This document shows positions 28,488-39,194 of a DNA stretch of 64,000 nt, in pieces. This DNA comes from Aureimonas frigidaquae (GTDB taxonomy: Bacteria > Pseudomonadota > Alphaproteobacteria > Rhizobiales > Rhizobiaceae), in contig NZ_BBWR01000007.1 in the NCBI RefSeq assembly GCF_001463905.1, positions 1-64,000 of the forward strand, given 5' to 3'. The notes below the pieces were generated by a model that saw only the letters and a program-made list of their open reading frames with translations, was not told the DNA's origin and did not search any database. A program made the translations under genes and the position numbers. Position 1 is the first letter of the stretch, and each line of letters starts with the position of its first letter.

Positions 28488-29756
28488 TCAAGCTTTTGCC
28501 GGTCCCGCCGGCGAAGACCCCGCATAAGCTTCCAGAAACTGGATCAGGACGCGCGTCGCCATATCGGCATCGGCCGGGGTGATCGCTTCGGCGGGGTGGT
28601 GGCTGATGCCGCCACGGCAGCGCACGAAAAGCATGGCGATGGGGCAGAGCGCGATCATGGCGAGCCCGTCATGCCCCGCGCCGCTGGGCAGTTCGATGGG
28701 CTCGACGCCCTCTGCGGCTACAGCCGCCGCCAGCGCCTGGCGCAATTGCGGCGCGCAGGTCGCCGCCGGCTGCCGGTAGCCGACATCGATGGCGAGCGAC
28801 AGGCCACGGCGCGTGGCGATGGCCTCGAAGCGGTGTTGCAGCGCCTCCATGGCCGCGTTTCTCACGGCATCGTCAGTGCTGCGGACATCGATGGTGAAGC
28901 GCGCGGTGCCGGCAATCACGTTGACGGCGCCCGGGCGCACCTCGATCTGCCCGACGGTCGCCACGAGGTCGTCGGTCTCCTGCGCGAGCTCTTCCACCGC
29001 CAGGACCATCTCGGCGGCGCCGGCCAGAGCATCGCGCCGCAGGGCCATGGGCACGGTGCCGGCATGGCCCGCCATGCCCGTGACCACGATCGTCGCCCGG
29101 GTGGCGCCGGCAATGCCGCTGACGATGCCGACGGGGCGGTCCGTCGCCTCCAGCACCGGCCCCTGCTCGATATGCACTTCGACGTAAGCGCCAACCTCCG
29201 CCGGATCGCGCGCCAGCCCCGCCAGGCCGGCCGGATCGCATCCGAAGGCGGTGAGCGCATCGCCAAGGCTGATGCCCTCCGCGTCGCGGGCGGCCAGCCA
29301 GTCCGGCCCGAGCGTGCCGGCCAGGGCGCGCGAGCCGGTCAGGGTCACGGGAAAGCGGACACCCTCTTCGTCGCCGAAGGCCAGGACATCGACAGGAAAG
29401 GGCAGGGCCACGCCGCGCCTTTGCAACTCGGCAAGGGCCTCGATGGCGACGATGACGCCCAGCGGCCCGTCATAGCGGCCGCCATTCACCACCGTGTCGA
29501 TATGCGATCCGAGGATCAGCCGGGGGCCCTCGCCACCCGGCAGGCGCCCGACCACACTGCCGGCCGCATCCAGTGTGGTGTCGAGGCCGGCCTCCTGCAT
29601 CCAGCCCATGACGGCTTGCGCCGCGTCCCGGTGCGCCGGCGTCAGATACAGGCGGGTGAGGGCGCCGTCTTCGGCGCTGTAACGGGCCAGGGCATCGAGC
29701 CGCGCCATCACGCGGTCCCCAAGCGTCATTTCCCGTTCGCGAAGGTCCATGCTCAT
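28488..29756 (-). CDS. Zn-dependent M20-family amidohydrolase (allantoate / N-carbamoyl amino acid)
   Basis: Cytoplasmic amidase of about 422 residues. Metal-binding blocks: GSHIDTVVNGGRYDGPLGV (about residue 82), DEEGVRFP (about 131), YVEVHIEQGPVLE (about 188) and the C-terminal GISHHPAEA. The dimerisation domain carries GMAGHAGTVPMALRRD. This pattern fits allantoate amidohydrolase, L-carbamoylase or beta-ureidopropionase; I cannot choose. Start: GAGG lies only two bases before ATG 29762 but eight bases before the in-frame ATG 29756, so 29756 is preferred. It is separated from rpe by about 100 bases on the same strand. Confidence 0.85.
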   Translation of the reverse strand: MSMDLREREMTLGDRVMARLDALARYSAEDGALTRLYLTPAHRDAAQAVMGWMQEAGLDTTLDAAGSVVGRLPGGEGPRLILGSHIDTVVNGGRYDGPLGVIVAIEALAELQRRGVALPFPVDVLAFGDEEGVRFPVTLTGSRALAGTLGPDWLAARDAEGISLGDALTAFGCDPAGLAGLARDPAEVGAYVEVHIEQGPVLEATDRPVGIVSGIAGATRATIVVTGMAGHAGTVPMALRRDALAGAAEMVLAVEELAQETDDLVATVGQIEVRPGAVNVIAGTARFTIDVRSTDDAVRNAAMEALQHRFEAIATRRGLSLAIDVGYRQPAATCAPQLRQALAAAVAAEGVEPIELPSGAGHDGLAMIALCPIAMLFVRCRGGISHHPAEAITPADADMATRVLIQFLEAYAGSSPAGPAKA

Positions 29757-29946
29757 CGACATATCCTCAAACTGTCCCCATGCCGGTTACGGGTCGGCCG
29801 GCCGTGGGCTTGCCGGCTATCGGCATCATCCGATGGGCATAGCCTGCGCGGCTTGTGAAAGCACAGGGGGCTGTTACACTTAAGCCAACGAAAGATTCTG
29901 TTTAGTCCAGGAGCGCCCCCTGCGGGCCTGCTCCGGAGTTGGTTTT

Positions 29947-31326
29947 GTGGTTCAGGATTCCGAGCGGGAGCGGCGTGCCGCGCCCCATCATCATATGAGC
30001 GAGCCGGGCTCGCAAGGCACGAAGCCCGGCCGCCTGTCCAAGCGCCAGCGGCGGCGTCGGCGCAAGCCGGACCCGTCGGGCGAGGCGCGCGGCGTCGGCG
30101 ATTTGCCGCCGCATCTGGGCGAAACGCTGGCGCGCGCCGAGTCGGCCCTGGCCAAGGCCCTGCCGCCGCAGGAGCCGCGCAAGAAAAAGAACCGGCGCCG
30201 CCGCCGCCGTGGTTCCGCCACTGCCGAGGCGGAGGGCGGCTCCGCGCGTCCCGCACCCGCGCCGCGGCCCGCCGACAAGCCGGCGCGCCCCCCATCGGGC
30301 GAGCGCGGGCGCCCGCCCGTCTATGCGGCCCTGGATCTGGGCACCAACAATTGCCGCCTGCTGATCGCCATTCCGGCGCGCCCCGGCCAGTTCCGCGTGA
30401 TCGATGCCTTCTCGCGGATCGTGCGCCTGGGCGAAGGGCTCAGCCGGACGGGCAGCCTGGCCGGCACGGCCATGGACCGCGCGCTGGCCGCGCTGGAAAT
30501 CTGCAGCCAGAAGCTGGCCGCGCGCGATATCAAAGGTCTGCGGCTGATCGCGACGGAGGCCTGCCGCGCCGCTGCCAACGGGCCGGAATTTTTGGAACGC
30601 GTCCGCCGTGAAACCCGGCTCGACCTCGAAGTCGTCAGCCGCGAAACGGAGGCGCGGCTGGCCGTGTCCGGCTGCGGCTCGCTGGTCGATCGCTCGGCCC
30701 GCGGGGCGGTCTTGTTCGATATTGGCGGCGGCAGTTCGGAAGTCGCACTTCTGGATCTGGCCCGGGGGCCGAGCCGCCGCCTGTCCAGCCATATCGTCGC
30801 CTGGACGTCGCTGCCGGTGGGTGTCGTCACCCTGGCCGAGCGCTATGGCGGGCGCGACGTGACGCCGGACCTGTTCCAGCGCATGGTCGACGAAGTGGCG
30901 GGCCACATCGCCGCCTTCCGGGGGCGCAACAAGCTCGACGCCTATGTGGGCAAGCCCGGCTTCCACCTGCTCGGCACCTCGGGTACGGTCACCACGCTGG
31001 CCGGCATTCATCTGGGCCTCGAGCGTTACGACCGCCGGCAGGTGGACGGGCTGTGGCTCAAGGATGAGGATGTGAGCGAACTCGTCGGGCGGATCGCCGG
31101 ATGGAGCTTCGAGGAGCGGATGGCCAATCCCTGTATCGGCAGCGAGCGGGCGGACCTTGTCCTGGCGGGCTGCGCCATTCTGGAGGCGATCCGGCGCGTC
31201 TGGCCGGCGCCCTCGCTGCGGGTCGCCGATCGTGGGCTGCGCGAAGGGCTGTTGATCGACATGATGGTGGCCGACGGCGTATGGCGCAGGGAGCCCCAGG
31301 CAAACCGAACGAGGCAGAACGCGTGA
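29947..31326 (+). CDS. Ppx/GppA exopolyphosphatase with polybasic N-terminal extension
   Basis: About 459 residues. The catalytic actin-like ASKHA domain begins near residue 125 ([16 protein letters not shown]) and contains the active-site block [12 protein letters not shown] (about 201-212) and the phosphate-2 loop [13 protein letters not shown] (about 257-269), then [12 protein letters not shown]. The family degrades polyphosphate or pppGpp. The first 124 residues are a low-complexity extension with two basic tracts, KRQRRRRRK (32-40) and [10 protein letters not shown] (79-88). Start: GTG 29947 with GGAG nine bases upstream; ATG 29995 is a possible shorter start that would still keep both tracts. 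It overlaps rlmE by GTGA. Confidence 0.85.
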   Translation: MVQDSERERRAAPHHHMSEPGSQGTKPGRLSKRQRRRRRKPDPSGEARGVGDLPPHLGETLARAESALAKALPPQEPRKKKNRRRRRRGSATAEAEGGSARPAPAPRPADKPARPPSGERGRPPVYAALDLGTNNCRLLIAIPARPGQFRVIDAFSRIVRLGEGLSRTGSLAGTAMDRALAALEICSQKLAARDIKGLRLIATEACRAAANGPEFLERVRRETRLDLEVVSRETEARLAVSGCGSLVDRSARGAVLFDIGGGSSEVALLDLARGPSRRLSSHIVAWTSLPVGVVTLAERYGGRDVTPDLFQRMVDEVAGHIAAFRGRNKLDAYVGKPGFHLLGTSGTVTTLAGIHLGLERYDRRQVDGLWLKDEDVSELVGRIAGWSFEERMANPCIGSERADLVLAGCAILEAIRRVWPAPSLRVADRGLREGLLIDMMVADGVWRREPQANRTRQNA

Positions 31327-32057
31327 ACGACGGCAAAAGCGGAGACCGCGGGCTTTCCGTCCGCGTCAAGAAGAAGCGGGGCATCAAGGCTTCGTCGCGG
31401 CGCTGGCTCGAACGCCAGTTGAATGACCCCTATGTGCGCCGCTCCAAGGCCGAAGGCTACCGCTCCCGCGCGGCCTACAAGCTGATCGAGATCGACGATC
31501 GCTACAAGCTCCTGAAGCGTGGCTTGCGGGTGGTGGATCTGGGCTGTGCGCCAGGCGGATGGTGCCAGGTCGCAGTCCAGCGCACGGCCAATACGCCGGA
31601 AGAGGCTCATGTGGTCGGCATCGACTATCTGCCGGTCGATCCCATTCCCGGCGCCACGATCCTGGAGATGGACTTCCTGGACGATGCCGCACCGGGCCTG
31701 CTCCTGGAGGCGCTGGGCGCTGCGCCCGATATCGTCCTGTCCGACATGGCGGCTCCGACGACCGGCCACCGGCGCACCGATCACCTGCGCACCATGCATC
31801 TGGTGGAGGTTGCCGCCGATTTTGCGCTGCGCACCCTGCGCCCCGGCGGCCACTTCCTGACGAAGACCTTTCAGGGCGGGACGGAGGGTGAACTCCTGAC
31901 CCTCCTGAAGAAGAACTTCACCAGCGTTCACCACGTCAAGCCGCCAGCCTCCCGCGATGGGTCGGTGGAACTCTTCCTCCTGGCCAAGGGCTTTCGGGGC
32001 GGCCGCGCTCCGCAGGACGGTGACGGCGGCGGCGACGGGGCAGACGAAGCGGCGTGA
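31323..32057 (+). CDS. rlmE: 23S rRNA 2'-O-methyltransferase RlmE (RrmJ/FtsJ)
   Basis: Methylates the 2'-O of U2552 in 23S rRNA. It starts at a GTG overlapping the TGA of the exopolyphosphatase gene, so the two are coupled. Protein of 244 residues with a basic N-terminus ([16 protein letters not shown]). The SAM motif is [11 protein letters not shown] (about 67-77). The catalytic K-D-K-E set is visible: Lys in AYKLIE, Asp in VLSDMAAP, Lys in FLTKTFQGG and Glu in SVELFLLA. A short acidic Gly-rich tail ends the protein. Linkage of ppx and rlmE is common in rhizobia. Confidence 0.93.
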   Translation: MNDGKSGDRGLSVRVKKKRGIKASSRRWLERQLNDPYVRRSKAEGYRSRAAYKLIEIDDRYKLLKRGLRVVDLGCAPGGWCQVAVQRTANTPEEAHVVGIDYLPVDPIPGATILEMDFLDDAAPGLLLEALGAAPDIVLSDMAAPTTGHRRTDHLRTMHLVEVAADFALRTLRPGGHFLTKTFQGGTEGELLTLLKKNFTSVHHVKPPASRDGSVELFLLAKGFRGGRAPQDGDGGGDGADEAA

Positions 32058-32073
32058 CCCGCTCCCCGGCGCG

Positions 32074-32499
32074 TCAATGCGCGTCGGCCATGCACTTGTC
32101 GTGATCGGCCAGGACCTCGATGACGCGGCACTGCCCGATCGAATCATGGGTGCAGTCGGTCATGCGGCCGATCTCGGCCCGCAGGGCCGTCAGCCGGGCG
32201 ATGCGGTCGTCGATCGCGTCAAGGTGGCTGCGGGCGATGCGATCGGCATCGGCGCAGGGCTGGTCGGGACGGTCGGCCAGAGCCAGAAGCTCGCGGATCG
32301 GCCCGATGTCGAAGCCGAGCTCGCGAGCATGGCGGATGAAGCGCAAGCGCCGCACATGCCCATCGTCATACAGGCGTCGGTTGCCATCGCTGCGCGGCGG
32401 CGCGGTCATGAGGCCGATCTCTTCATAATAGCGAATGGTCGGAACCTTCACTCCGCTCTCACGCGCGGCCTGTCCGATTTCCCGTGCCGTTGCTCGCAT
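32074..32499 (-). CDS. MerR-family metal-responsive regulator (ZntR/CadR/PbrR-like)
   Basis: Protein of 141 residues. Winged HTH: IGQAARESGVKVPTIRYYEEIGLM (seen from residue 8 to 31), then RLYDDGHVRRLRFIRHARELGF, then a dimerisation helix. C-terminal metal candidates are Cys in DQPCADADRIARSH (about 81), the DCTHDSIGQC pair (about 115 and 123) and the terminal DHDKCMADAH, a set like Zn/Cd/Pb sensors rather than CueR. It is divergent from the P-type ATPase gene, with a MerR-type dyad between them, so it presumably activates that gene when metal is bound. Confidence 0.88.
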   Translation of the reverse strand: MRATAREIGQAARESGVKVPTIRYYEEIGLMTAPPRSDGNRRLYDDGHVRRLRFIRHARELGFDIGPIRELLALADRPDQPCADADRIARSHLDAIDDRIARLTALRAEIGRMTDCTHDSIGQCRVIEVLADHDKCMADAH

Positions 32500-32506
32500 T
32501 TTCCGC

Positions 32507-32531
32507 TTGCTCCTCCAGTCACTAGAGCATG
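32507..32531 (+). promoter_or_regulatory. MerR-type operator and -35 element of the metal ATPase gene
   Basis: TTGCTC (32507-32512) is followed by the interrupted dyad CTCCAGT-C-ACTAGAG (32512-32526; one mismatch), then CATGTAC. MerR proteins bind such a dyad inside an over-long spacer. The ACTAGAG half and its position match Pb/Cd/Zn-type promoters. The -10 box is poor, so its exact place is unclear. Confidence 0.6.
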
Positions 32532-32568
32532 TACGCAGACTGTCGGCCTATCACAAGGAGCGGCGGAC

Positions 32569-34713
32569 ATGCATTCGGAAGCACAACCATTCGTCGACGA
32601 TGAAACCTGCCCGGAGTTGAAATTCAGGGTGACCGGCATGGATTGCGGCTCCTGCGCCGCGAAGGTCGAGAATGCGATGGCCCGGCTGCCCGGCTTTGTG
32701 GAGGCGGCGGTATCGGTGCCCCTGCAGACCATGACGTTGCGGCACGATGGGCGCATTGAGCCTGCTGCCGTCATGCGGCAGGTGCGCGCCCTGGGCTTTT
32801 GCGCCGAACTGGCCGATAGGCAGGACGCCGAACGGCCACCGGCAAAGGCGGCGCAAGCCTGGAGCCTGCGGGCCGGCCCGGCGCTCGCCTGCGGGCTCGC
32901 GCTGGCGGTGGCCTATGGGATCGGCAGGATGTTCCCGCAGGCGCAGGAGATCGCCCTGATCCTGTCGCTGCTGGTCGGCCTCGTGCCCGTGGCGGGCCGC
33001 GCCTTTGCCGCAGCGCGGACGGGCTCGCCATTTTCGATCGAGCTCCTGATGACCATCGCCGCCGTGGGCGCGGTCCTGATCGGCGCAACGGAAGAAGCCG
33101 CCGCGGTCGTGTTTCTGTTCCTGATCGGCGAGATGCTGGAAGGCGTTGCCGCTGGGCGCGCGCGCCAGAGCATCGGCGCGTTGACCGGCCTGGTGCCGGA
33201 TGTCGCCCTGATGGAGGAGAAGGGCGTGGCACAACCCATCCCCGCCGCCAGGGTCGTGCCCGGCATGATTCTCTTGGTGCGGCCGGGCGACCGGATCGCC
33301 GCCGATGGCGACATCGTCGATGGCGTAGGCGCCATCGATGAGGCTCCCGTCACGGGCGAAAGCGTTCCGCGCCGCAAAGGGCCTGGCGACGCCGTCTTTG
33401 CCGGCACGATCAACACGGATGGCGTGCTGCGTATGCGGGCAACCAGCCGGGCCGCCGACAACACCATCGCGCGGATCGTTCGGCTTGTCGAAGAGGCGCA
33501 GGAGTCCAAGGCACCGACGGCGCGCTTCATCGACCGGTTCGCGCGGATCTACACGCCGTTCATCGTCGGCATCGCCGCGCTCGTCGCCGTACTGCCGCCG
33601 CTCGTCTTCGGCGGCGCATGGGATGTCTGGGTGTATCGCGGCCTGGCGCTCCTGTTGATCGGCTGCCCCTGCGCGCTGGTCATCTCCACCCCCGCCGCCA
33701 TTGCCGCCGGGCTGGCGACGGGCGCGCGGCGCGGTCTTCTGGTGAAGGGCGGGGCGGTTCTGGAAGCTCTCTGCAAGCTCGATTACGTCGCCTTCGACAA
33801 GACCGGCACTCTGACGCGTGGCCGGCCCGTCATCACCGATATCGTACCGCTGGCAGGCCACAAGCCGGCTGCCATCCTGTCGCGTGCGGCCGCCCTGGAA
33901 GCGGGCTCCAGCCATCCCTTCGCGCGGGCGGTCCTCGATGCGGCGGCAGCGGAGGGCGTGCCGGTGCCGCCCGCCGTGGATGCACGGGCGCTTGCCGGCG
34001 AGGGGGTCGAGGCGCGGCTTGGCGGGGAACGGCTTTTCCTCGGCTCCCTGCGGGCCGGCGCGGCCCGGGCTGCTCTGAGCCAAAGCGCGCTGGGCGAAGC
34101 CTCCCGCCTGAACGATGCCGGAAAGACCGTCTCGGTCCTGATGGCGGGCGAGCGCGCAATCGGCCTTCTGGCCCTGCGCGACGAGCCGCGTCCGGATGCA
34201 CGGGAGGGCCTTGCAAACCTGAAAGCGCTCGGCGTCGAGACGATCATGCTGACGGGCGATCATGCCCGGACGGCGCAGGCGATCGGCGGCGGGCTCGGCA
34301 TCGCGGTAAAAGCCGAGCTCATGCCGCAGGACAAGCTGGAAGCCGTGCGCGCGGCGCAGCGCAATGGCCGCCATGTCGGTGTGGTGGGCGACGGCATCAA
34401 CGATGCGCCGGCGCTGGCGGCGGCCGATATCGGCATCGCCATGGGGGGCGGCACCGATGTGGCGCTCGAAACGGCCGATGCGGCCGTGCTGCATGGCCGC
34501 GTCGGCGATGTGGCGCAGCTCATCGCCCTGTCGCGGGCCGTGATGCGCAACATCCACGTCAATATCGGCGTGGCGCTGGGGCTGAAGGCGGTCTTCCTGG
34601 TCACCACCATCGCCGGCGTCACCGGCCTGTGGCCGGCCATCCTGGCCGATACGGGCGCCACCGTCCTCGTGACGGCCAATGCCATGCGGCTCTTACGCTG
34701 GCGGGGCGGGTGA
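32569..34713 (+). CDS. zntA: Zn2+/Cd2+/Pb2+-exporting P1B-type ATPase
   Basis: Inner-membrane heavy-metal efflux pump, 714 residues. ATG 32569 follows CAAGGAG. One N-terminal HMA domain with GMDCGSCAAK (Cys 26 and 29). Transmembrane metal site GCPCALVIS (about 364-372), phosphorylation DKTGTLT (about 410), SSHPFA (about 448), hinge VGDGINDAPALA (about 605-616) and the late-helix DTG (ADTGATVLVTANAMRL, about 691-706). CPC plus DxG places it in the P1B-2 class (Zn, Cd, Pb) rather than copper. Expression is presumably activated by the divergent MerR regulator. It ends four bases from the stop of the convergent exporter gene. Confidence 0.92.
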   Translation: MHSEAQPFVDDETCPELKFRVTGMDCGSCAAKVENAMARLPGFVEAAVSVPLQTMTLRHDGRIEPAAVMRQVRALGFCAELADRQDAERPPAKAAQAWSLRAGPALACGLALAVAYGIGRMFPQAQEIALILSLLVGLVPVAGRAFAAARTGSPFSIELLMTIAAVGAVLIGATEEAAAVVFLFLIGEMLEGVAAGRARQSIGALTGLVPDVALMEEKGVAQPIPAARVVPGMILLVRPGDRIAADGDIVDGVGAIDEAPVTGESVPRRKGPGDAVFAGTINTDGVLRMRATSRAADNTIARIVRLVEEAQESKAPTARFIDRFARIYTPFIVGIAALVAVLPPLVFGGAWDVWVYRGLALLLIGCPCALVISTPAAIAAGLATGARRGLLVKGGAVLEALCKLDYVAFDKTGTLTRGRPVITDIVPLAGHKPAAILSRAAALEAGSSHPFARAVLDAAAAEGVPVPPAVDARALAGEGVEARLGGERLFLGSLRAGAARAALSQSALGEASRLNDAGKTVSVLMAGERAIGLLALRDEPRPDAREGLANLKALGVETIMLTGDHARTAQAIGGGLGIAVKAELMPQDKLEAVRAAQRNGRHVGVVGDGINDAPALAAADIGIAMGGGTDVALETADAAVLHGRVGDVAQLIALSRAVMRNIHVNIGVALGLKAVFLVTTIAGVTGLWPAILADTGATVLVTANAMRLLRWRGG

Positions 34714-34717
34714 GGCC

Positions 34718-36103
34718 TCAGGCCCGCTTGTGACGTCCGGAGATTTCCGATCCGGCAGAGGAGGGCAGCCGCAGGAAGGAGACGAGCGCCGTCATGGTGA
34801 CGGCGCCTGCCGCCAGAAAGGCGACGGTGAAATCGTCCGGCACGGGAGAGATGCCGCCGCGCATGACGATCCCCGCTTCCAATATGCCGCCCGCAAGCGC
34901 GACCCCCGTCGCGATGGACACCTGCTGGAAGGCCGCCAGCATGGCCGTGGCATCGCCCGCGCGGGCAGCCGGCACGTCGGCAAAGGCCAGCGCGTTGGTG
35001 CTGGTGAAGAAGAGCGAACGGAAGAAGCCGCCGACCAGGAGAAGGGCGAGCAGGATGCCGATTGTCATGTCCGGGCGGTAGAAACCGATCACGGCCACCG
35101 AAGCGCCACCCAGGAGCGCCGTGGCGATGAGGCTCGTGCGGAAGCCGTAACGCCGCAGGATGGGGCGGGCGAGAACCTTCATGGCCATGGCGCCGCCCAC
35201 CGTCGCGGCGCTGACGAGGCCCGATTCGAACGGCGTGTAGCCGAAGCCGAGCTGCAGCATCAATGGCAGAAGGAAGGGCAGGGCACCGGTGCCGATGCGG
35301 AACAGGCCGCCGCCGGTGATGGAAGCGCGCAATGTCGGCACGCGCAGGAGCGACAGGTGCAAGAGCGGCTCCGGCGTGTTGCGGGCATGGCGCACATAGA
35401 GAATGGCGAAGGCGATGCCGCCGGCCGCCAGCACGAGCCCGAAGACCGGCGGCAAGGCCGGCAGCGAAATGATCGACATGCCGAAGACGAGCCCGGAACA
35501 GGCCAGGCCCGACAGGACGAAGCCCCGCCAGTCGAAGCGGATCTCCTGCATGGGCTCCACATAAGGCAGGACGCGCTGCGACAGGAGAATGCCGATGATG
35601 CCGATCGGCATGTTGATCAGGAATATCCAGCGCCAGTCCGCATAGGTGGAGATGGCCCCGCCGATCGGCGGGCCGACCAGCGGGCCCACCATGGCGGGGA
35701 TGGAGAACCAGGCCATGGCGGTGACGAGATCGGACTTGTCGGTGGCGCGCACCAGAAGCAGCCTGCCGACGGGCGTCATCATGGCGCCGCCCATGCCCTG
35801 CAGAAAGCGTGCCGCCACGAAGCCTTCGATGGAGTTGGACATGGCGCAGGCGAGCGAGCCCATCATGAAGACGGCGATGGCGCACTGGAACACCAGCCGC
35901 GCGCCGAAGCGGTCCGCCATCCGGCCGGAAATCGGGATGAACGTCGCCAGCGCCACGTAGTAGCTGGTCAAAGCCAGCTTCAACGCGATCGGGTTGGTGC
36001 CGATATCCTCGGCAATGGTGGCAAGCGACGTCGCAATGACCGTCGAATCCATGTTTTCCATGAACAGGGCCACCGCAAGCACGACGGGAACGATACGCTT
36101 CAC
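34718..36103 (-). CDS. MFS multidrug exporter (EmrB/QacA, DHA2-like)
   Basis: Integral membrane protein of 461 residues, N-terminus MKRIVPVVLAVALFMENMDS with the ENMDSTVIATSLATIAEDI block of the DHA2 family. Motif A is GRMADRFGARLVF (about 60-72); motif C-like SIPAMVGPLVGPPIGGA indicates an antiporter; about 14 helices are predicted. The C-terminus is a short cytoplasmic tail SGRHKRA. The promoter region (36104-36250) is AT-rich with a perfect CGACAAATTTGTCG palindrome and further TTTGTC half-sites, so repressor control is likely. It probably exports drugs or other small toxic compounds. Confidence 0.85.
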   Translation of the reverse strand: MKRIVPVVLAVALFMENMDSTVIATSLATIAEDIGTNPIALKLALTSYYVALATFIPISGRMADRFGARLVFQCAIAVFMMGSLACAMSNSIEGFVAARFLQGMGGAMMTPVGRLLLVRATDKSDLVTAMAWFSIPAMVGPLVGPPIGGAISTYADWRWIFLINMPIGIIGILLSQRVLPYVEPMQEIRFDWRGFVLSGLACSGLVFGMSIISLPALPPVFGLVLAAGGIAFAILYVRHARNTPEPLLHLSLLRVPTLRASITGGGLFRIGTGALPFLLPLMLQLGFGYTPFESGLVSAATVGGAMAMKVLARPILRRYGFRTSLIATALLGGASVAVIGFYRPDMTIGILLALLLVGGFFRSLFFTSTNALAFADVPAARAGDATAMLAAFQQVSIATGVALAGGILEAGIVMRGGISPVPDDFTVAFLAAGAVTMTALVSFLRLPSSAGSEISGRHKRA

Positions 36104-36122
36104 GGCTGAGACACTTTTCGGA

Positions 36123-36197
36123 TTTTGTCAGGCAAACTTATCGATTTGCATCTGGCGCGACAAATTTGTCGTGAAAAAGAGTGCGACCCGCAAACTT
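36123..36197. promoter_or_regulatory. Operator-like palindrome and half-sites in the MFS promoter
   Basis: The core is a perfect 14-bp palindrome CGACAAATTTGTCG (36158-36171). Additional half-sites are TTTTGTC (36123-36129) and AACTTGTCC (about 36192-36200). It lies 55 bases upstream of the MFS start, between that gene and the divergent MBL gene. A TetR- or MarR-family repressor is the usual partner of such sites; none is encoded nearby. Confidence 0.55.
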
Positions 36198-36253
36198 GTC
36201 CAGATTCCTTCCTATGTCCCCGGTAACGACAGACCGGACCAGCCAGGAGCAGG

Positions 36254-37324
36254 ATGATGATGCGACAGAAGAACGGGCTCAGCCGCCGCAACGCGTTGAA
36301 GTTCGCCCTGGGGACCGCTGCAGCCGGAGCCCTGGTCACGGCTGCGCGGGCACAGGACGGGCAGGCCGCCCCGGCGGGTCAGGCCGCGCCTGCCCCGGCG
36401 CCTGCCGCGCCGGCCGCCACGGCGCCGGCCAACGCACCCGTCACGCCGGGCTGGCGGCGCTTCCGCCTGGGCGAGGCGGAGGTGACGGTGCTGCTCGACG
36501 GCGTGCGTCCGGGCGATGGCCCCTTCCCGACCTTCGGCGAGGACCAGAGCGCGGAAGCCGTCGGGGCGCTGATGGAGGCCAATCTCCTGCCCACCTCCAG
36601 CTTCGTCAATTTCTTCCAGCCGGTCGTCATCCGCACCGGCAACGAGACGGTGCTCGTCGATACCGGCTTTGGAGCCGGCGGGCGCGAAGGCGGGCTCGGC
36701 ATGCTGCGCCAGCGCCTGGAGGATGCCGGGATCGCGGCCGACCGGGTGACGATGGTGGTGCTGACCCACCTGCATGGCGATCATATCGGCGGGCTGATGG
36801 AAGGCGACGCGCCCGCTTTCCCCAACGCCCATATGATCGTCGGCCGGCAGGAATACGAATTCTGGACGTCCGACGCCGCGCGCAGCGGCCCGAGCGCCGG
36901 CAATGCCGAAGCGGTGAGCGCCAAGGTCACGCCGATGGAAGGCCGCATGACGCTGGCCGAGGATGGCGACGAAGTGGCGCCCGGCCTCTTCGCGCGGGAA
37001 GCGTTTGGCCATACGCCCGGGCACTTCGCCTACGAACTGCGGTCGGGCGGCCGGCGTCTCTATCTGATGGGCGATGTCTTCAGCCAGTTCGTCGTATCCT
37101 TCCAGGAGCCCGACTGGCATGTCCGCTTCGATATGGACAAGGAAAAGGCCGCCGCGACGCGGCGCCGATACGCCAAGCTGCTGGCGGAGGAAAAGGTGCC
37201 CTTCCTCGGCTATCACCTGCCATTCCCGGCCCTCGGCTATGTCCAGGCGGATGGCGAGGCGTTCCGCTTCGTGCCGGAAACCTACGCCCTTCTGATCGAC
37301 CCGCCGGCCACCGGCGGCCAGTAA
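36254..37324 (+). CDS. Tat-exported MBL-fold metallohydrolase
   Basis: Metallo-beta-lactamase-fold enzyme of about 356 residues. The N-terminus has a twin-arginine signal (LSRRNALKFALGTAAAGALV) ending near ARAQ, then an Ala/Pro linker (about 34-60). The metal motif is THLHGDHIGG (about 171-180), with later ligands His in FGHTPGHF and Asp in LMGDVFSQF, and a last His in LGYHLPFP. These are the residues of a dinuclear zinc hydrolase. Subfamily members include quorum-quenching lactonases and alkyl-sulfatase-like enzymes; the exact reaction is unknown. Three ATGs in a row (36254, 36257, 36260) follow CAGGAG; 36257 has the best spacing. Confidence 0.85.
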   Translation: MMMRQKNGLSRRNALKFALGTAAAGALVTAARAQDGQAAPAGQAAPAPAPAAPAATAPANAPVTPGWRRFRLGEAEVTVLLDGVRPGDGPFPTFGEDQSAEAVGALMEANLLPTSSFVNFFQPVVIRTGNETVLVDTGFGAGGREGGLGMLRQRLEDAGIAADRVTMVVLTHLHGDHIGGLMEGDAPAFPNAHMIVGRQEYEFWTSDAARSGPSAGNAEAVSAKVTPMEGRMTLAEDGDEVAPGLFAREAFGHTPGHFAYELRSGGRRLYLMGDVFSQFVVSFQEPDWHVRFDMDKEKAAATRRRYAKLLAEEKVPFLGYHLPFPALGYVQADGEAFRFVPETYALLIDPPATGGQ

Positions 37325-38968
<1,644 letters not shown>

Positions 38969-38976
38969 AGGCTACG

Positions 38977-39003
38977 GCGGGCCGGCCACACCGGCCCGCT
39001 TCA
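38977..39003 (+). terminator. Terminator after guaB
   Basis: A 9-bp perfect stem GCGGGCCGG/CCGGCCCGC (38977-38985 with 38991-38999), loop CCACA, followed by TTCAACG. It lies nine bases after the guaB stop. The remaining sequence to the next gene (about 39004-39194) shows nothing I can assign. Confidence 0.6.
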
Positions 39004-39194
39004 ACGGGCGGTGAACGAGGGTCGCGCGCGGCCGGCGCACATGCGCGGATGGCTTAGAACGCGCCGTGCAGCGGCCGCGCCGTTCGTCGGGGGCAATGTC
39101 CAGGTCGCTCTGGGCGTTCGACGGTGCCCCCGATCATATCGCAATAATCAGCGATTGACGCCGAAAGCGGTTGCGCCGGCCAGCTTCGAGCCCG

